Origin: Bacillota bacterium
Lineage (GTDB): Bacteria > Bacillota > Sulfobacillia > Sulfobacillales > Sulfobacillaceae
NCBI GenBank assembly: GCA_023381095.1
Contig: JAMCTO010000032.1
Coordinates: forward strand, 1 to 5,877
Reading direction: 5' to 3'
Length of the DNA: 5,877 nucleotides
The notes below the pieces were generated by a model. That model was not told the DNA's origin, did not search any database, and saw only the letters and a list, made by a program, of their open reading frames with translations. Shown here one piece after another: positions 1-5,779 of the stretch. Within the stretch, counting starts at the first letter, position 1; each line of letters starts with the position of its first letter. A program made the translations under genes and the position numbers.

Positions 1-413
1 ATTGCTGGCATGAAGTTATAACTTACGCCAAGACCAGCAAATGGGGTAATTTTGTTATTGGCACCTTTAGCTACAAATTCGCCCATGCGACTATACACAT
101 CACTACGCCATACCCAAATGCCACCACCTTTAATAAATATTCCAAAACCATAATCAAGGGGTAAAGTTGCCTTCAGAGCTAAATCCATTCCTTGTTGCGA
201 AAATTCTTGTGTATTGCCTACATTATCTTGCAGTTCTGGTCTACCAAAATAATCATAACCAAGTTCTAATGCCAAGAATTGGTTAAAAGCATAGCCTAAG
301 TAAGCTCTAACTCCAGGCTTGGTGGAAGAAGCGCTATTTGTCGGTAAGGTATAAGCTGAATTTGAATAATGCATATTAGTTATTAACCCTTGACCACCAA
401 AATAGATACTTGA
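1..413 (-). CDS. OmpA-like outer-membrane beta-barrel protein, internal fragment
   Basis: The minus-strand frame is open from about 413 to base 1 (about 137 codons) and continues past the left edge, so neither its own start nor its stop is present. The translation has the alternating aromatic/hydrophobic strands and glycine turns of an eight-strand OmpA-type barrel. Recognisable pieces are IYFGGQGL near the N-terminal side, then AYLGYAFNQFLALELGYDYFG (first 20 residues only are diagnostic), then GFGIFIKGGG and finally PFAGLGVSYNF. Proteins of this family sit in the outer membrane of Gram-negative bacteria. No signal peptide is seen, because the frame runs straight in from BrxB without a stop. 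GC is about 38% by hand count, against about 55% in the BREX gene beside it. The barrel fold assignment is firm. The exact family (OmpA-like or OMP_b-brl) and whether this DNA truly adjoins BrxB are not. Confidence 0.75.
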
Positions 414-420
414 GCGATAA
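405..420. other. Junction between BrxB and beta-barrel coding sequence
   Basis: Family resemblance switches here from BrxB (ending DNYYR, codons at 428-414) to the barrel (starting about SSIYFGG, codons from 413 downward). Base composition drops from about 55% to about 38% GC across the neighbourhood. The reading frame is kept. No insertion-sequence end, target duplication or long repeat is seen at the point. Either a recombination or an assembly join is possible, and the sequence alone cannot decide. Confidence 0.65.
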
Positions 421-944
421 TAATTGTCATTGGTCATTAATCCAAAGAGACTCATTTGTGTCCCGGTATATCGTCCAGGGAAGAATAAGACCACGGGAGT
501 TTCCGTAAACCGCGAATGGAGCCGATTTAAGAGGCTATGTGACCGAATCAGGGGGTAGGCCGTGCCAACACCGTGCAACAATACGACTTGTGCGCCGTCG
601 GCCTTCTGCCGTATCGCGTCCGCAAGTCGTTCTGTTTCTAGGACCGGGTGCATCGCGTCGAGTAGGGTATCGCTCCCCTCGGTATGTTCCAAATCCCATA
701 ATGCGTTTAGCCCGACTTCCTGTGCAAAGATATCTAAGATGGCCTCGTAGAGGTTAATCGATACAACTTGGATAGGCGAGTGGCTGGTGAGATAGCGGAT
801 GAACGACCGCACCCGAAGCTCCTCAGCGGGATCATAATCCAGAATATAAAAGGCCAATTCATTCCCAAGTCCCCGACGCTCCAGAAATTCGGGTGTCTGG
901 ATCAATTGCGCCAAATAATCTAACGTCTCATTCAAAGTTCGCAT
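414..944 (-). CDS. brxB: BREX protein BrxB (DUF1788), C-terminal end replaced
   Basis: The ATG at 944-942 is preceded by GAGAGG six bases upstream and lies 10 bases after the brxA stop, so the two genes are translationally close-coupled. About 177 residues of BrxB are visible. DUF1788 signatures are LERRGLGNELAFYILDYDP (residues 21-39), GVGTAYPLIRSHSLLNRL (125-142), FFPGRYTG (154-161) and the C-terminal DNYYR (173-177). From memory of the family, DNYYR is followed by a few residues such as AFRL and then a stop. Here it continues in frame into an outer-membrane barrel, so only the last handful of BrxB residues are lost. BrxB is a small, essential, poorly understood component of the BREX phage-defence system and always accompanies BrxA and BrxC. 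It is cytoplasmic, with no signal or membrane segment seen. The family call rests on motifs recalled, not on a search. Confidence 0.88.
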
Positions 945-950
945 GCGTCG

Positions 951-956
951 CCTCTC
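951..956 (-). promoter_or_regulatory. Ribosome binding site of brxB
   Basis: GAGAGG lies six bases upstream of the brxB ATG and overlaps the brxA TGA stop (957-955). This fixes the brxB start and supports co-translation of the pair. Confidence 0.7.
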
Positions 957-1563
957 AAGCGTTCAAAATAATTTTCTCGAAATCGTGGTACCGATCAGTG
1001 CTGTCTACATACGCCTTCAATATCGGGCTAATGGCAATCGGGGTAATCTCCCATCGCCCGGTCTCTACCTTCCGCAATAATTGGCACTCTCCCAAAAATG
1101 CAATGATGACTTGGTAGAGGTTCCGTATCGTTTTCGGAGACCATTGAGCCACTACGTCGCTTTGTTCGGCCTTTCGCGCAACGAATCCCAGAAAATCGGC
1201 TCTGGAAATGTGGGGCTTCAGCTCCTGCCAATCGTGACGTACCACCTCCAGAACAAAGTCGCGGGCTAAACGATAGCTCGCGGTCAATGCATACAGCAAA
1301 AGAGCGTTCTGATCTGTAAGATTGCCCGCCAAGTACGCCTGCCGGAGTGGCTCATCGAAGATTTGAAGACGCCGTCGAATCTGCTGCAAGTATGTCGTCG
1401 TAGTCCGTAAGCTGTGGGTCTGAAATAGATTACGGTCAATAATGTTGCGGCGAACCGAATTCCAATCGGAATTCTCCTGCAACAAAGACAGCACCACCTG
1501 CATTTCATGGCGAAGTGTACGTTCGGCAGTCATGCTAGCCGAATAGTTAACCGAGTCCTTCAT
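955..1563 (-). CDS. brxA: BREX protein BrxA (DUF1819)
   Basis: This 202-residue protein starts at the ATG 1563-1561, which has GGAGG five bases upstream. A GTG start at 1578 would add five residues but would place that ribosome binding site inside the gene. BrxA is usually the first gene of BREX operons. It is a small helical DNA-binding protein of the phage-defence system, cytoplasmic, and about 200 residues long, as here. DUF1819-like features are an N-terminal helix with TAERTLRHEMQ (residues 12-22), SLRTTTTYLQQIRRRLQIF (51-69) and WSPKTIRNLYQVIIAFLGE (about 140-158), which resembles a winged-helix-like segment of the family, followed by WEITPIA. It lies directly upstream of brxB, the canonical gene order. 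No BREX regulator gene is seen next to it within the window. The assignment is by recalled family motifs plus the partner gene. Confidence 0.87.
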   Translation of the reverse strand: MKDSVNYSASMTAERTLRHEMQVVLSLLQENSDWNSVRRNIIDRNLFQTHSLRTTTTYLQQIRRRLQIFDEPLRQAYLAGNLTDQNALLLYALTASYRLARDFVLEVVRHDWQELKPHISRADFLGFVARKAEQSDVVAQWSPKTIRNLYQVIIAFLGECQLLRKVETGRWEITPIAISPILKAYVDSTDRYHDFEKIILNA

Positions 1564-1568
1564 GAACG

Positions 1569-1573
1569 CCTCC
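1569..1573 (-). promoter_or_regulatory. Ribosome binding site of brxA
   Basis: GGAGG (reading CCTCC on the plus strand) is five bases before the ATG at 1563. It favours this start over the GTG at 1578, which would include the site within the coding region. Confidence 0.75.
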
Positions 1574-1935
1574 ACCACCCCTTGCTATATTCGCGGAAGC
1601 CGCTACAAATTCCTGCCCCGTTCGACATAACCAAATTCTCGCAGTGCAGAGCTTTTCATGTCTCCTAGCACTACGGCTGCCATCACTCGAAGTTGGCGGC
1701 AAGGGGTCTCCTGACCCATGACCTTGACTATGCACCAATTGACCACTTCACCCAGATCACCGTGCCCCGAAGTTGGTTGTAGCCAATAGGTGCCCTTGCC
1801 CGTTCACGATTGTGCAGTTCCCCTACGTAACTCCGAGAATAAGGCTGGCGTAATGAAGGACTCAGCCCCCTAATTTTTTGGCTATTTGCAATCTAGGGTG
1901 GGATGGTCTCCTGCCTAATCTCGGTGATTCGGCCT

Positions 1936-1969
1936 GTTTTGTACAAAACCTGGTTGGTACATTAGTACC
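1936..1969. repeat. Two adjacent palindromes with GTAC cores
   Basis: A perfect 14-base palindrome GTTTTGTACAAAAC (1936-1949) is followed six bases later by GGTAC-ATTA-GTACC (1956-1969), an inverted repeat with 5-base arms. The tetramer GTAC occurs three times in 34 bases. This arrangement resembles a repressor operator with two sites, but no regulator or clearly controlled gene lies beside it. Brought together, the arms could also form weak hairpins. Confidence 0.55.
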
Positions 1970-2101
1970 TGCCCCCGATCCATCAATTGTGACCGAGTAT
2001 CCATGCGCTAAGAACGGATTCGATCACCACGACAGGGTCCTGCTCTTTTCGAGACCGGTCAGCAGTTGCCCCCTTACTGACTGGTCCGTCTTCAACGGCC
2101 T

Positions 2102-2211
2102 TTCCAACCCGCGGCGGGGCACAAACCGTCGAGTACGGACCGTATATATTCCAACCTGGGTCCCGATCACTGGAGAGGGTGGTTTGCACTGGAAAACAGG
2201 AAATTCCAACC
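2102..2211 (+). repeat. Three direct copies of TTCCAACC
   Basis: TTCCAACC occurs at 2102-2109, 2149-2156 and 2204-2211. The second and third copies share the longer ATTCCAACCT (2148-2157 and 2203-2212). Spacings are 47 and 55 bases, too irregular for a CRISPR array. The third copy lies in the left arm of the inverted repeat at 2199-2290. Confidence 0.4.
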
Positions 2212-2290
2212 TTGGATTGCATTTAGCCTTTTTTTCTTCGGCCATAGCTCCCCATCACTAACGGGAGTTCCTGCCAAACTTGGAATTTCC
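2199..2290. repeat. Imperfect 17-base inverted repeat with 58-base spacer
   Basis: The arm at 2199-2215 (GGAAATTCCAACCTTGG) is the reverse complement of 2274-2290 at 15 of 17 positions, with the outer 11 bases perfect. The spacer (2216-2273) is 58 bases and contains a run of seven T on the plus strand (about 2229-2235). The element could be the ends of a tiny mobile element, a large hairpin or a protein-binding pair. Nothing in the spacer decides between these. Confidence 0.5.
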
Positions 2291-2672
2291 CCGTGGGCAC
2301 ACTGGTAGTTATTCTGAGGGTAACGATTCGTTTCCACCTCTAACACCTCCTCCCGCGCAATGGAAACCGGCCAAACGCCGCATCTATATGTTATCGTGCC
2401 TCAGACATTGGCGCTGGATTCTTTACGAAATACCGAGAAAACAGGTACCCGCACTTCCAGCATTAGAAAATACTGGATCACTCAGTTTAAATGGGATTAA
2501 AATGAAAACACCGAAGGTGGTGGGTAATGATGCAGACCTATGAAAAACCTCCTAGGACGTATGGCTGTATCTCGGCCTCGGGACATTCCTGCCATATTCC
2601 GAGATCGGGCGAATAATCACAGGAGGAACTTCTTAAGCCCCGAAATGACGATAGACATCTGCAGGAGAGCCG

Positions 2673-2903
2673 TTGTACGATCAAAGCCAGCAGGAAGACG
2701 GCATGCGGGAGGAAAAAGTCGGGATCGTCCTGGCAACGAAAGGAAGTCGACGCGCGTCGCTGGCACTATGGACTATGGGATCGCGGCCACGGGTGCTGCA
2801 AGCGTTTCTGCGCGATCGCCTATTTGGCCGCATGGGACCAATCGAAGAGTGTCCCCCATCCGGTGTCTCCTGTGCGACGGAACACGTATTATCATGTTGC
2901 TAA
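2673..2903 (+). CDS. Small hypothetical protein (candidate)
   Basis: A 76-codon frame starts at TTG 2673 with AGGAG five bases upstream (2663-2667). An alternative ATG at 2703 has its own AGGAAG (2692-2697) five bases upstream and would give 66 residues. The central part MREEKVGIVLATKGSRRASL reads like ordinary coding sequence, with a hydrophobic strand VGIVLAT and then a basic helical stretch ending near RDRLFGRMG. The C-terminal tail is cysteine-rich (SCATEHVLSCC) and may be out-of-frame read-through. No family is recognised. It could be the start of a larger gene truncated or frameshifted after about residue 55. The ribosome binding sites are the main support. Confidence 0.3.
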   Translation: MYDQSQQEDGMREEKVGIVLATKGSRRASLALWTMGSRPRVLQAFLRDRLFGRMGPIEECPPSGVSCATEHVLSCC

Positions 2904-3026
2904 TCCAAGTCCTTTGTGGTTGTGCGAGAAACCTGCACCCATCACTCCGTCCACAACAGTATTCAGGTATCGGTCCAGAATTGTCGAAGAAGGCAAGTCC
3001 TAGGTTGCATGAGCCTCGAAACGCAA

Positions 3027-3036
3027 GTGGTATAGT
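3027..3036 (+). promoter_or_regulatory. Extended -10 promoter element upstream of the 3075 gene
   Basis: GTGGTATAGT contains TGG followed by TATAGT (3031-3036), a good extended -10 element for the housekeeping sigma factor. A possible -35, TTGCAT (3005-3010), is 20 bases away, longer than optimal, so the extended -10 probably compensates. Transcription would start near 3043, leaving a leader of roughly 30 bases before the ATG at 3075. Confidence 0.5.
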
Positions 3037-3062
3037 AAAGTCAAATGGCTATTTGGATAGAT

Positions 3063-3069
3063 GGAGGAG
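3063..3069 (+). promoter_or_regulatory. Ribosome binding site of the 3075 gene
   Basis: GGAGGAG lies five bases before the ATG at 3075. It decides this start over the upstream in-frame ATG at 3045, whose extra ten residues would overlap the site. Confidence 0.8.
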
Positions 3070-3074
3070 CACCT

Positions 3075-3482
3075 ATGCCTAGAACCATTTATATAACGCA
3101 TTGCTCTAAAAATAAGAAGACCCCCGACGAGATCGGGTCACGTCTGGTGGCCGTTGATGAGCTACATACCGGCAAGACTTTTCGACGATTCATTAGTACA
3201 TATTGTCAACGGCGGGTAGACTGGGCGATATACGATAAACACCCAAACGAATTGTCGGATATGGAACTGGAAAACTACGCATGGCAGATTGCCGCGAGGC
3301 TTCCGCCATTTACAGATATTGTCTCTTGCGGAAACTTTGACAGTTCATACTTAAATGCAACACATCAAGAGTTATTGGCTAAAGTTGCACTGCTGCTGAG
3401 GGACCGATTTAGGCAGATTACTCATCTTAATGAAATTCATTGGCGGACCTGTGGCGAACGGACAAATTTGCATGCTAACTAG
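3075..3482 (+). CDS. Hypothetical protein with N-terminal ITHCSKNKK motif, probably internally deleted
   Basis: This 135-residue cytoplasmic-looking protein starts at ATG 3075, just after a strong ribosome binding site. It begins with a beta strand and the motif TIYITHCSKNKK (residues 4-15; Cys10 central), followed by LHTGKTFRRFIS (30-41) and VDWAIY (48-53). The pattern resembles DUF6884/YaaA-like proteins with a CSxxK motif near the N terminus. Related bacterial and archaeal proteins, as I recall them, read THCSAKKD, then a VEWAIFSDKYGVWFP block, then a KHP segment. Here VDWAIY (ending 3233) passes directly to DKHPNE, so about 20 residues of the usual core appear missing without loss of frame. 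The C-terminal half is present (ELSDMELENYAW, then FTDIVSCGNFDSSYLNATHQELLAKV). Molecular function is unknown; nucleic-acid or nucleotide handling is only a guess from the fold family. It lies 92 bases upstream of the next gene on the same strand, so the two may be co-transcribed. Confidence 0.75.
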   Translation: MPRTIYITHCSKNKKTPDEIGSRLVAVDELHTGKTFRRFISTYCQRRVDWAIYDKHPNELSDMELENYAWQIAARLPPFTDIVSCGNFDSSYLNATHQELLAKVALLLRDRFRQITHLNEIHWRTCGERTNLHAN

Positions 3483-3560
3483 ACTCGGCTGGTTGCAGCC
3501 AATCATATCTCTGGTCCGGCTGACTGACTCCACCGCAGTGCTACTAGGGCATAATGAACT

Positions 3561-3567
3561 GGGGAAG
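3561..3567 (+). promoter_or_regulatory. Ribosome binding site of the 3575 gene
   Basis: GGGGAAG is seven bases before the ATG at 3575. It supports this start over the in-frame ATG at 3554, which has only a weak TAGGG upstream. Confidence 0.65.
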
Positions 3568-3574
3568 CTACCTG

Positions 3575-4633
3575 ATGACATGTAACTGGAAAGACATACT
3601 ATCTGGAGGATCCATTGCTATTAATGACACAATGGCTGTATTCACGGCATGGATGGCGTACAGCACCGGGCGTATGGCACGGGCGACCAAACAAAGCGTC
3701 GATGAAGAAAAGAAGTCGGTGGATTTCAATCAGGGCATTGCCCACTTACGCCTCATCACGGAAATCCTAGAAATTTTTGAAGCGAAGGTCCTAGATCGCA
3801 CCGCACGTTACGACACGCCCATTGTAACCCAAATGGGACGATCAGCCCGTGGAAAACATCGTAACAGGGATATCCCCTTGTTATATTTCAACGGTCCCAC
3901 TGACCATTCCTTTGACCACCCAGAATTTCTGGAGAGAACCCATACGCAAAAGCGGGTCCAGCAACAGTCTGGTGACGTATTCTCTATTCAGATATTAAAT
4001 GGGTTAGAGCAGTTCGCATCCATCGTGCTCGAAGCAAGAGATTCCCTCGGTGTAGATGAAAAGAAGATCTTTCGACCAACCGCTGCTCAGTTCATCCAAC
4101 TCATAAATAGATTTTACGATGTGGTCTGTTTTGAACGGTCCCAAAGTCCTTGGTTATATTCAGCGGTTGTGACCCTTTACACCATATGGGAACCTATGGT
4201 AATCCACAATAGTATAGAACAACATGTACATATGGAGAGAGGACATGGTCTTGTACGCACGGTACGCAACTATCACGGTGGAGTGGGCATGAGCTTTAAG
4301 GACTTTGACGATCCGCGGTCTACACTTCCGTTAGGCGAGGCTCACGGACAGAAATCGGCCCAGCTACGCCTCGAGTCCAACGCTGATCAAGTGGTTTGGA
4401 TTCAGGTCGTTGACGAGACAGGCTTGGGCATAACAGGTTGGCCTATGACCCTTACGCTCGAAGGCGCTACAATCATTAAAGTATTAGCCGGCCAAATTTC
4501 GGCGCGCACACCCCCGACCAACTTCCTCACCATTTATGGAAACTCCACGGGCACTGTGGTGCTCCAACTTAAACCCGACTCTAGTGGAAGCAATGCCACA
4601 GTGAACATTACAGTGGACGAATCAGCTATATGA
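3575..4633 (+). CDS. Unknown protein with N-terminal hydrophobic segment and C-terminal Ig-like domain
   Basis: The 352-residue product is from no family I recognise. Residues about 14-29 (IAINDTMAVFTAWMAY) form a short, moderately hydrophobic stretch followed by basic STGRMARATKQS. This is the pattern of an N-terminal membrane anchor with the remainder cytoplasmic, although the segment is weak and there is no cleavage site. A helical, charged region follows (about 40-75), then a histidine/aspartate-rich stretch (about 90-130), a second helical region with LNGLEQFASIVLEARDSL (141-158) and a possible hydrophobic helix near 193-210. Residues about 261-349 look like a bacterial Ig-like (Big_1/invasin-type) beta sandwich: VVWIQVVDETGLGITGWPMT matches the D-x-x-G-x-x-x-x-G-x-P-V-T strand-turn-strand, and GTVVLQL then SNATVNITV supply the closing strands. 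Such domains are usually extracytoplasmic, which conflicts with the anchor orientation. It may be co-transcribed with the gene 92 bases upstream. It could be BREX-island cargo, but no sequence evidence proves that. Confidence 0.8.
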   Translation: MTCNWKDILSGGSIAINDTMAVFTAWMAYSTGRMARATKQSVDEEKKSVDFNQGIAHLRLITEILEIFEAKVLDRTARYDTPIVTQMGRSARGKHRNRDIPLLYFNGPTDHSFDHPEFLERTHTQKRVQQQSGDVFSIQILNGLEQFASIVLEARDSLGVDEKKIFRPTAAQFIQLINRFYDVVCFERSQSPWLYSAVVTLYTIWEPMVIHNSIEQHVHMERGHGLVRTVRNYHGGVGMSFKDFDDPRSTLPLGEAHGQKSAQLRLESNADQVVWIQVVDETGLGITGWPMTLTLEGATIIKVLAGQISARTPPTNFLTIYGNSTGTVVLQLKPDSSGSNATVNITVDESAI

Positions 4634-4800
4634 TCGATCGCATAGAGGAAACTTTCACTCCACCGTGATACTCGCACGCGCGGCACACACCAAGATAACA
4701 AGGCACAATCAACGACTCGCTTTCGGCCTTGGGACTGGACCAGGCGATTCGTCAATGGGTCATCGCGCGTTGGACAGATCGAGATCGGGGATCGACTACG

Positions 4801-4862
4801 GGAAGTGTGACCATAGTCACACTTCGGCGGCCTGATGGCCCAGCTTCGGTCAATGTGTGACA
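4801..4862. mobile_element. Possible remnant of an insertion-sequence end
   Basis: The minus strand begins TGTCACACATTGACCGAAGC at 4862 and contains further TGACC/GTCACA and CGAAG units down to 4801, including the 24-base palindrome. Repeated short motifs of this kind, starting with TGT, are seen at ends of IS21-family elements. No istA or istB coding sequence, second end or target duplication is visible. This is a weak resemblance only. Confidence 0.2.
4802..4825. promoter_or_regulatory. Perfect palindrome matching a CRP-type binding site
   Basis: Ten-base arms GAAGTGTGAC and GTCACACTTC flank CATA. The core reads TGTGA-N6-TCACA (4806-4821), which is exactly the consensus of CRP/FNR-superfamily dimers of the CRP type. 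No gene with a believable start lies just downstream on either strand, so a regulatory role is unproven. A hairpin or part of an insertion-sequence end are alternatives. Confidence 0.5.
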
Positions 4863-5168
4863 ACCGCGGTCAGGCGTCCGTCGGTGAAATCCCGCGAAAA
4901 CTCCGGAGACTGAGAAGGTTTCGGCATCTTGTTTCGAGTCCATTTTGAGCACCGGAGCTTCGGCAAAAATTCTGGAATTCGTCAGCGTCCTCAACCAATG
5001 CCGAAAAAAATCCCGGAAATGCGACGGAAATATCTTTGGGAGCCCACATGGTGCAGGCGGTTACCGCTTAGGAGTTCTTGCTGGAATCCGTTCCCCAGCC
5101 GGAATCCTATCGCCCGAAGATCTCAGTTCGATTGATTAGTTTTGGGCCAAATCCCCGGTCACTTTTTA

Positions 5169-5202
5169 GTTTTGTGCTATGTTCCTATCGTCTTCACAAA
5201 AC
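5169..5202. repeat. Perfect 8-base inverted repeat
   Basis: GTTTTGTG (5169-5176) and CACAAAAC (5195-5202) are exact reverse complements, separated by 18 bases. The AT-rich arms suit a protein-binding site better than a terminator. No gene assignment is possible. Confidence 0.4.
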
Positions 5203-5721
5203 ACCCAATGACATAAGAACGCAACGCTGACTTTGGCCGCAACAAGTGGTCGCGAAAAGCTACCATGCTTCGGTCCCGACCGATGACAAATCCACGACCT
5301 GAAAACGCCGGGCCGCCGCTTTGCTATAAAACGATTGGCGGTAATTAACCTCTTCGCCGCACAAATAGAAAGGATGATACGCTGCTTTCTCCGTGGGCTG
5401 GCATCCCGTTCATATCAACTATCGCTGGCTGACACTGATGTCTGACAACAGCTTGCCGCCAAGAAAATTCCAGATCCTCTCTTCGATTCAGGAGCCGACT
5501 ACCGAAGGAAAATTTCAATCAAGCAAGGGGAAGAGCGCGTCATCAGATTATGTAGCCTTTGAGGACAAGCAATATGGCGACATCTGGACAAACGCTGAGG
5601 CACTGTGCATGCTGCCTTCAGGGATAGCGTTCACGCCCAGTGACTCCCACAAATTTCCATTCGCGAACTTGGCCCACCTATGGCATACTAGCAGAGAGCG
5701 ACCGAGGCAGCCGCTACGAGG

Positions 5722-5769
5722 ACGATTTCTGACCGGGCCGAAAGTCCTGGCCACCGCGTCAGAAGTCGT
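5722..5769. repeat. Long stem-loop just beyond the 3' end of rnpB
   Basis: ACGATTTCTGAC (5722-5733) pairs with GTCAGAAGTCGT (5758-5769) over 12 bases. The single non-Watson-Crick position is a G-U wobble in plus-strand RNA and a C-A mismatch in minus-strand RNA. GGCC (5736-5739) can pair with GGCC (5749-5752) inside. It starts about ten bases past the expected 3' end of rnpB, where a terminator belongs, but no T run follows on either strand. It may be a non-canonical terminator, a 3'-end processing barrier or part of a plus-strand structured RNA. Confidence 0.5.
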
Positions 5770-5779
5770 AGACAATAAG

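Larger units (their letters stand above)
1579..3026. other. Gene-poor intergenic region upstream of brxA
   Basis: About 1.45 kb separates brxA (leftward) from the next recognisable gene (rightward). Short frames exist on both strands, but none shows a recognisable domain, and most have proline/arginine-rich, shadow-like composition. One small candidate with ribosome binding sites is listed separately (2673-2903). The stretch should carry the brxA promoter, but no convincing -35/-10 pair was found within 100 bases of the brxA start. The rest holds palindromes at 1936-1969, repeated TTCCAACC octamers and an inverted repeat at 2199-2290. It may be decayed gene or mobile-element DNA, but no transposase or integrase remnant is recognisable. 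Confidence 0.6.
4634..5779. other. Gene-poor region between the Ig-like gene and rnpB
   Basis: About 1.15 kb has no convincing coding sequence. Several 60-135 codon frames exist on both strands, but they lack ribosome binding sites or recognisable domains. The longest, at 5393-5797 on the plus strand, runs into the 3' end of rnpB. No intrinsic terminator with a T run follows the gene ending at 4633. The recognisable content is the palindrome at 4802-4825, the inverted repeat at 5169-5202 and the stem-loop at 5722-5769. The stretch 4801-4862 is also rich in TGTGAC/GTCACA and CTTCGG repeats, as at the ends of some insertion sequences. Confidence 0.55.

Noticed and set aside
1603..1659. Minus-strand mini-ORF reading MKSSALREFGYVERGRNL then stop
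   Set aside because: It superficially resembles the LRELGYVEGRN motif of some ABC substrate-binding proteins, but it is only 18 residues with no continuation in any frame.
1878..2261. 127-codon plus-strand frame and its minus-strand counterparts (1983-2245)
   Set aside because: The frames overlap in opposite directions with no family resemblance. The minus-strand ATG at 2245 has a purine-rich GGGGAG but only two bases of spacing, so translation is doubtful.
2102..2290. Possible CRISPR array
   Set aside because: Only three 8-base copies with unequal spacing; no repeat of 24 bases or more.
2540..3082. 180-codon plus-strand frame
   Set aside because: Arginine/proline-rich shadow-like composition. 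It overlaps the promoter and ribosome binding site of the 3075 gene and is out of frame with the better-supported small ORF at 2673-2903.
3487..3500. Hairpin GGCTG-GTTG-CAGCC after the 3075 gene as a terminator
   Set aside because: The 5-pair stem has no following T run. A similar GGTTGTAGCCAAT occurs at 1775-1787, but the match is short and could be chance.
4699..4860. Plus-strand open stretch ending TLRRPDGPASVNV
   Set aside because: It has alternating hydrophobic residues like a beta domain, and a second Ig-like repeat was considered. It has no start codon and is not in frame with the preceding gene.
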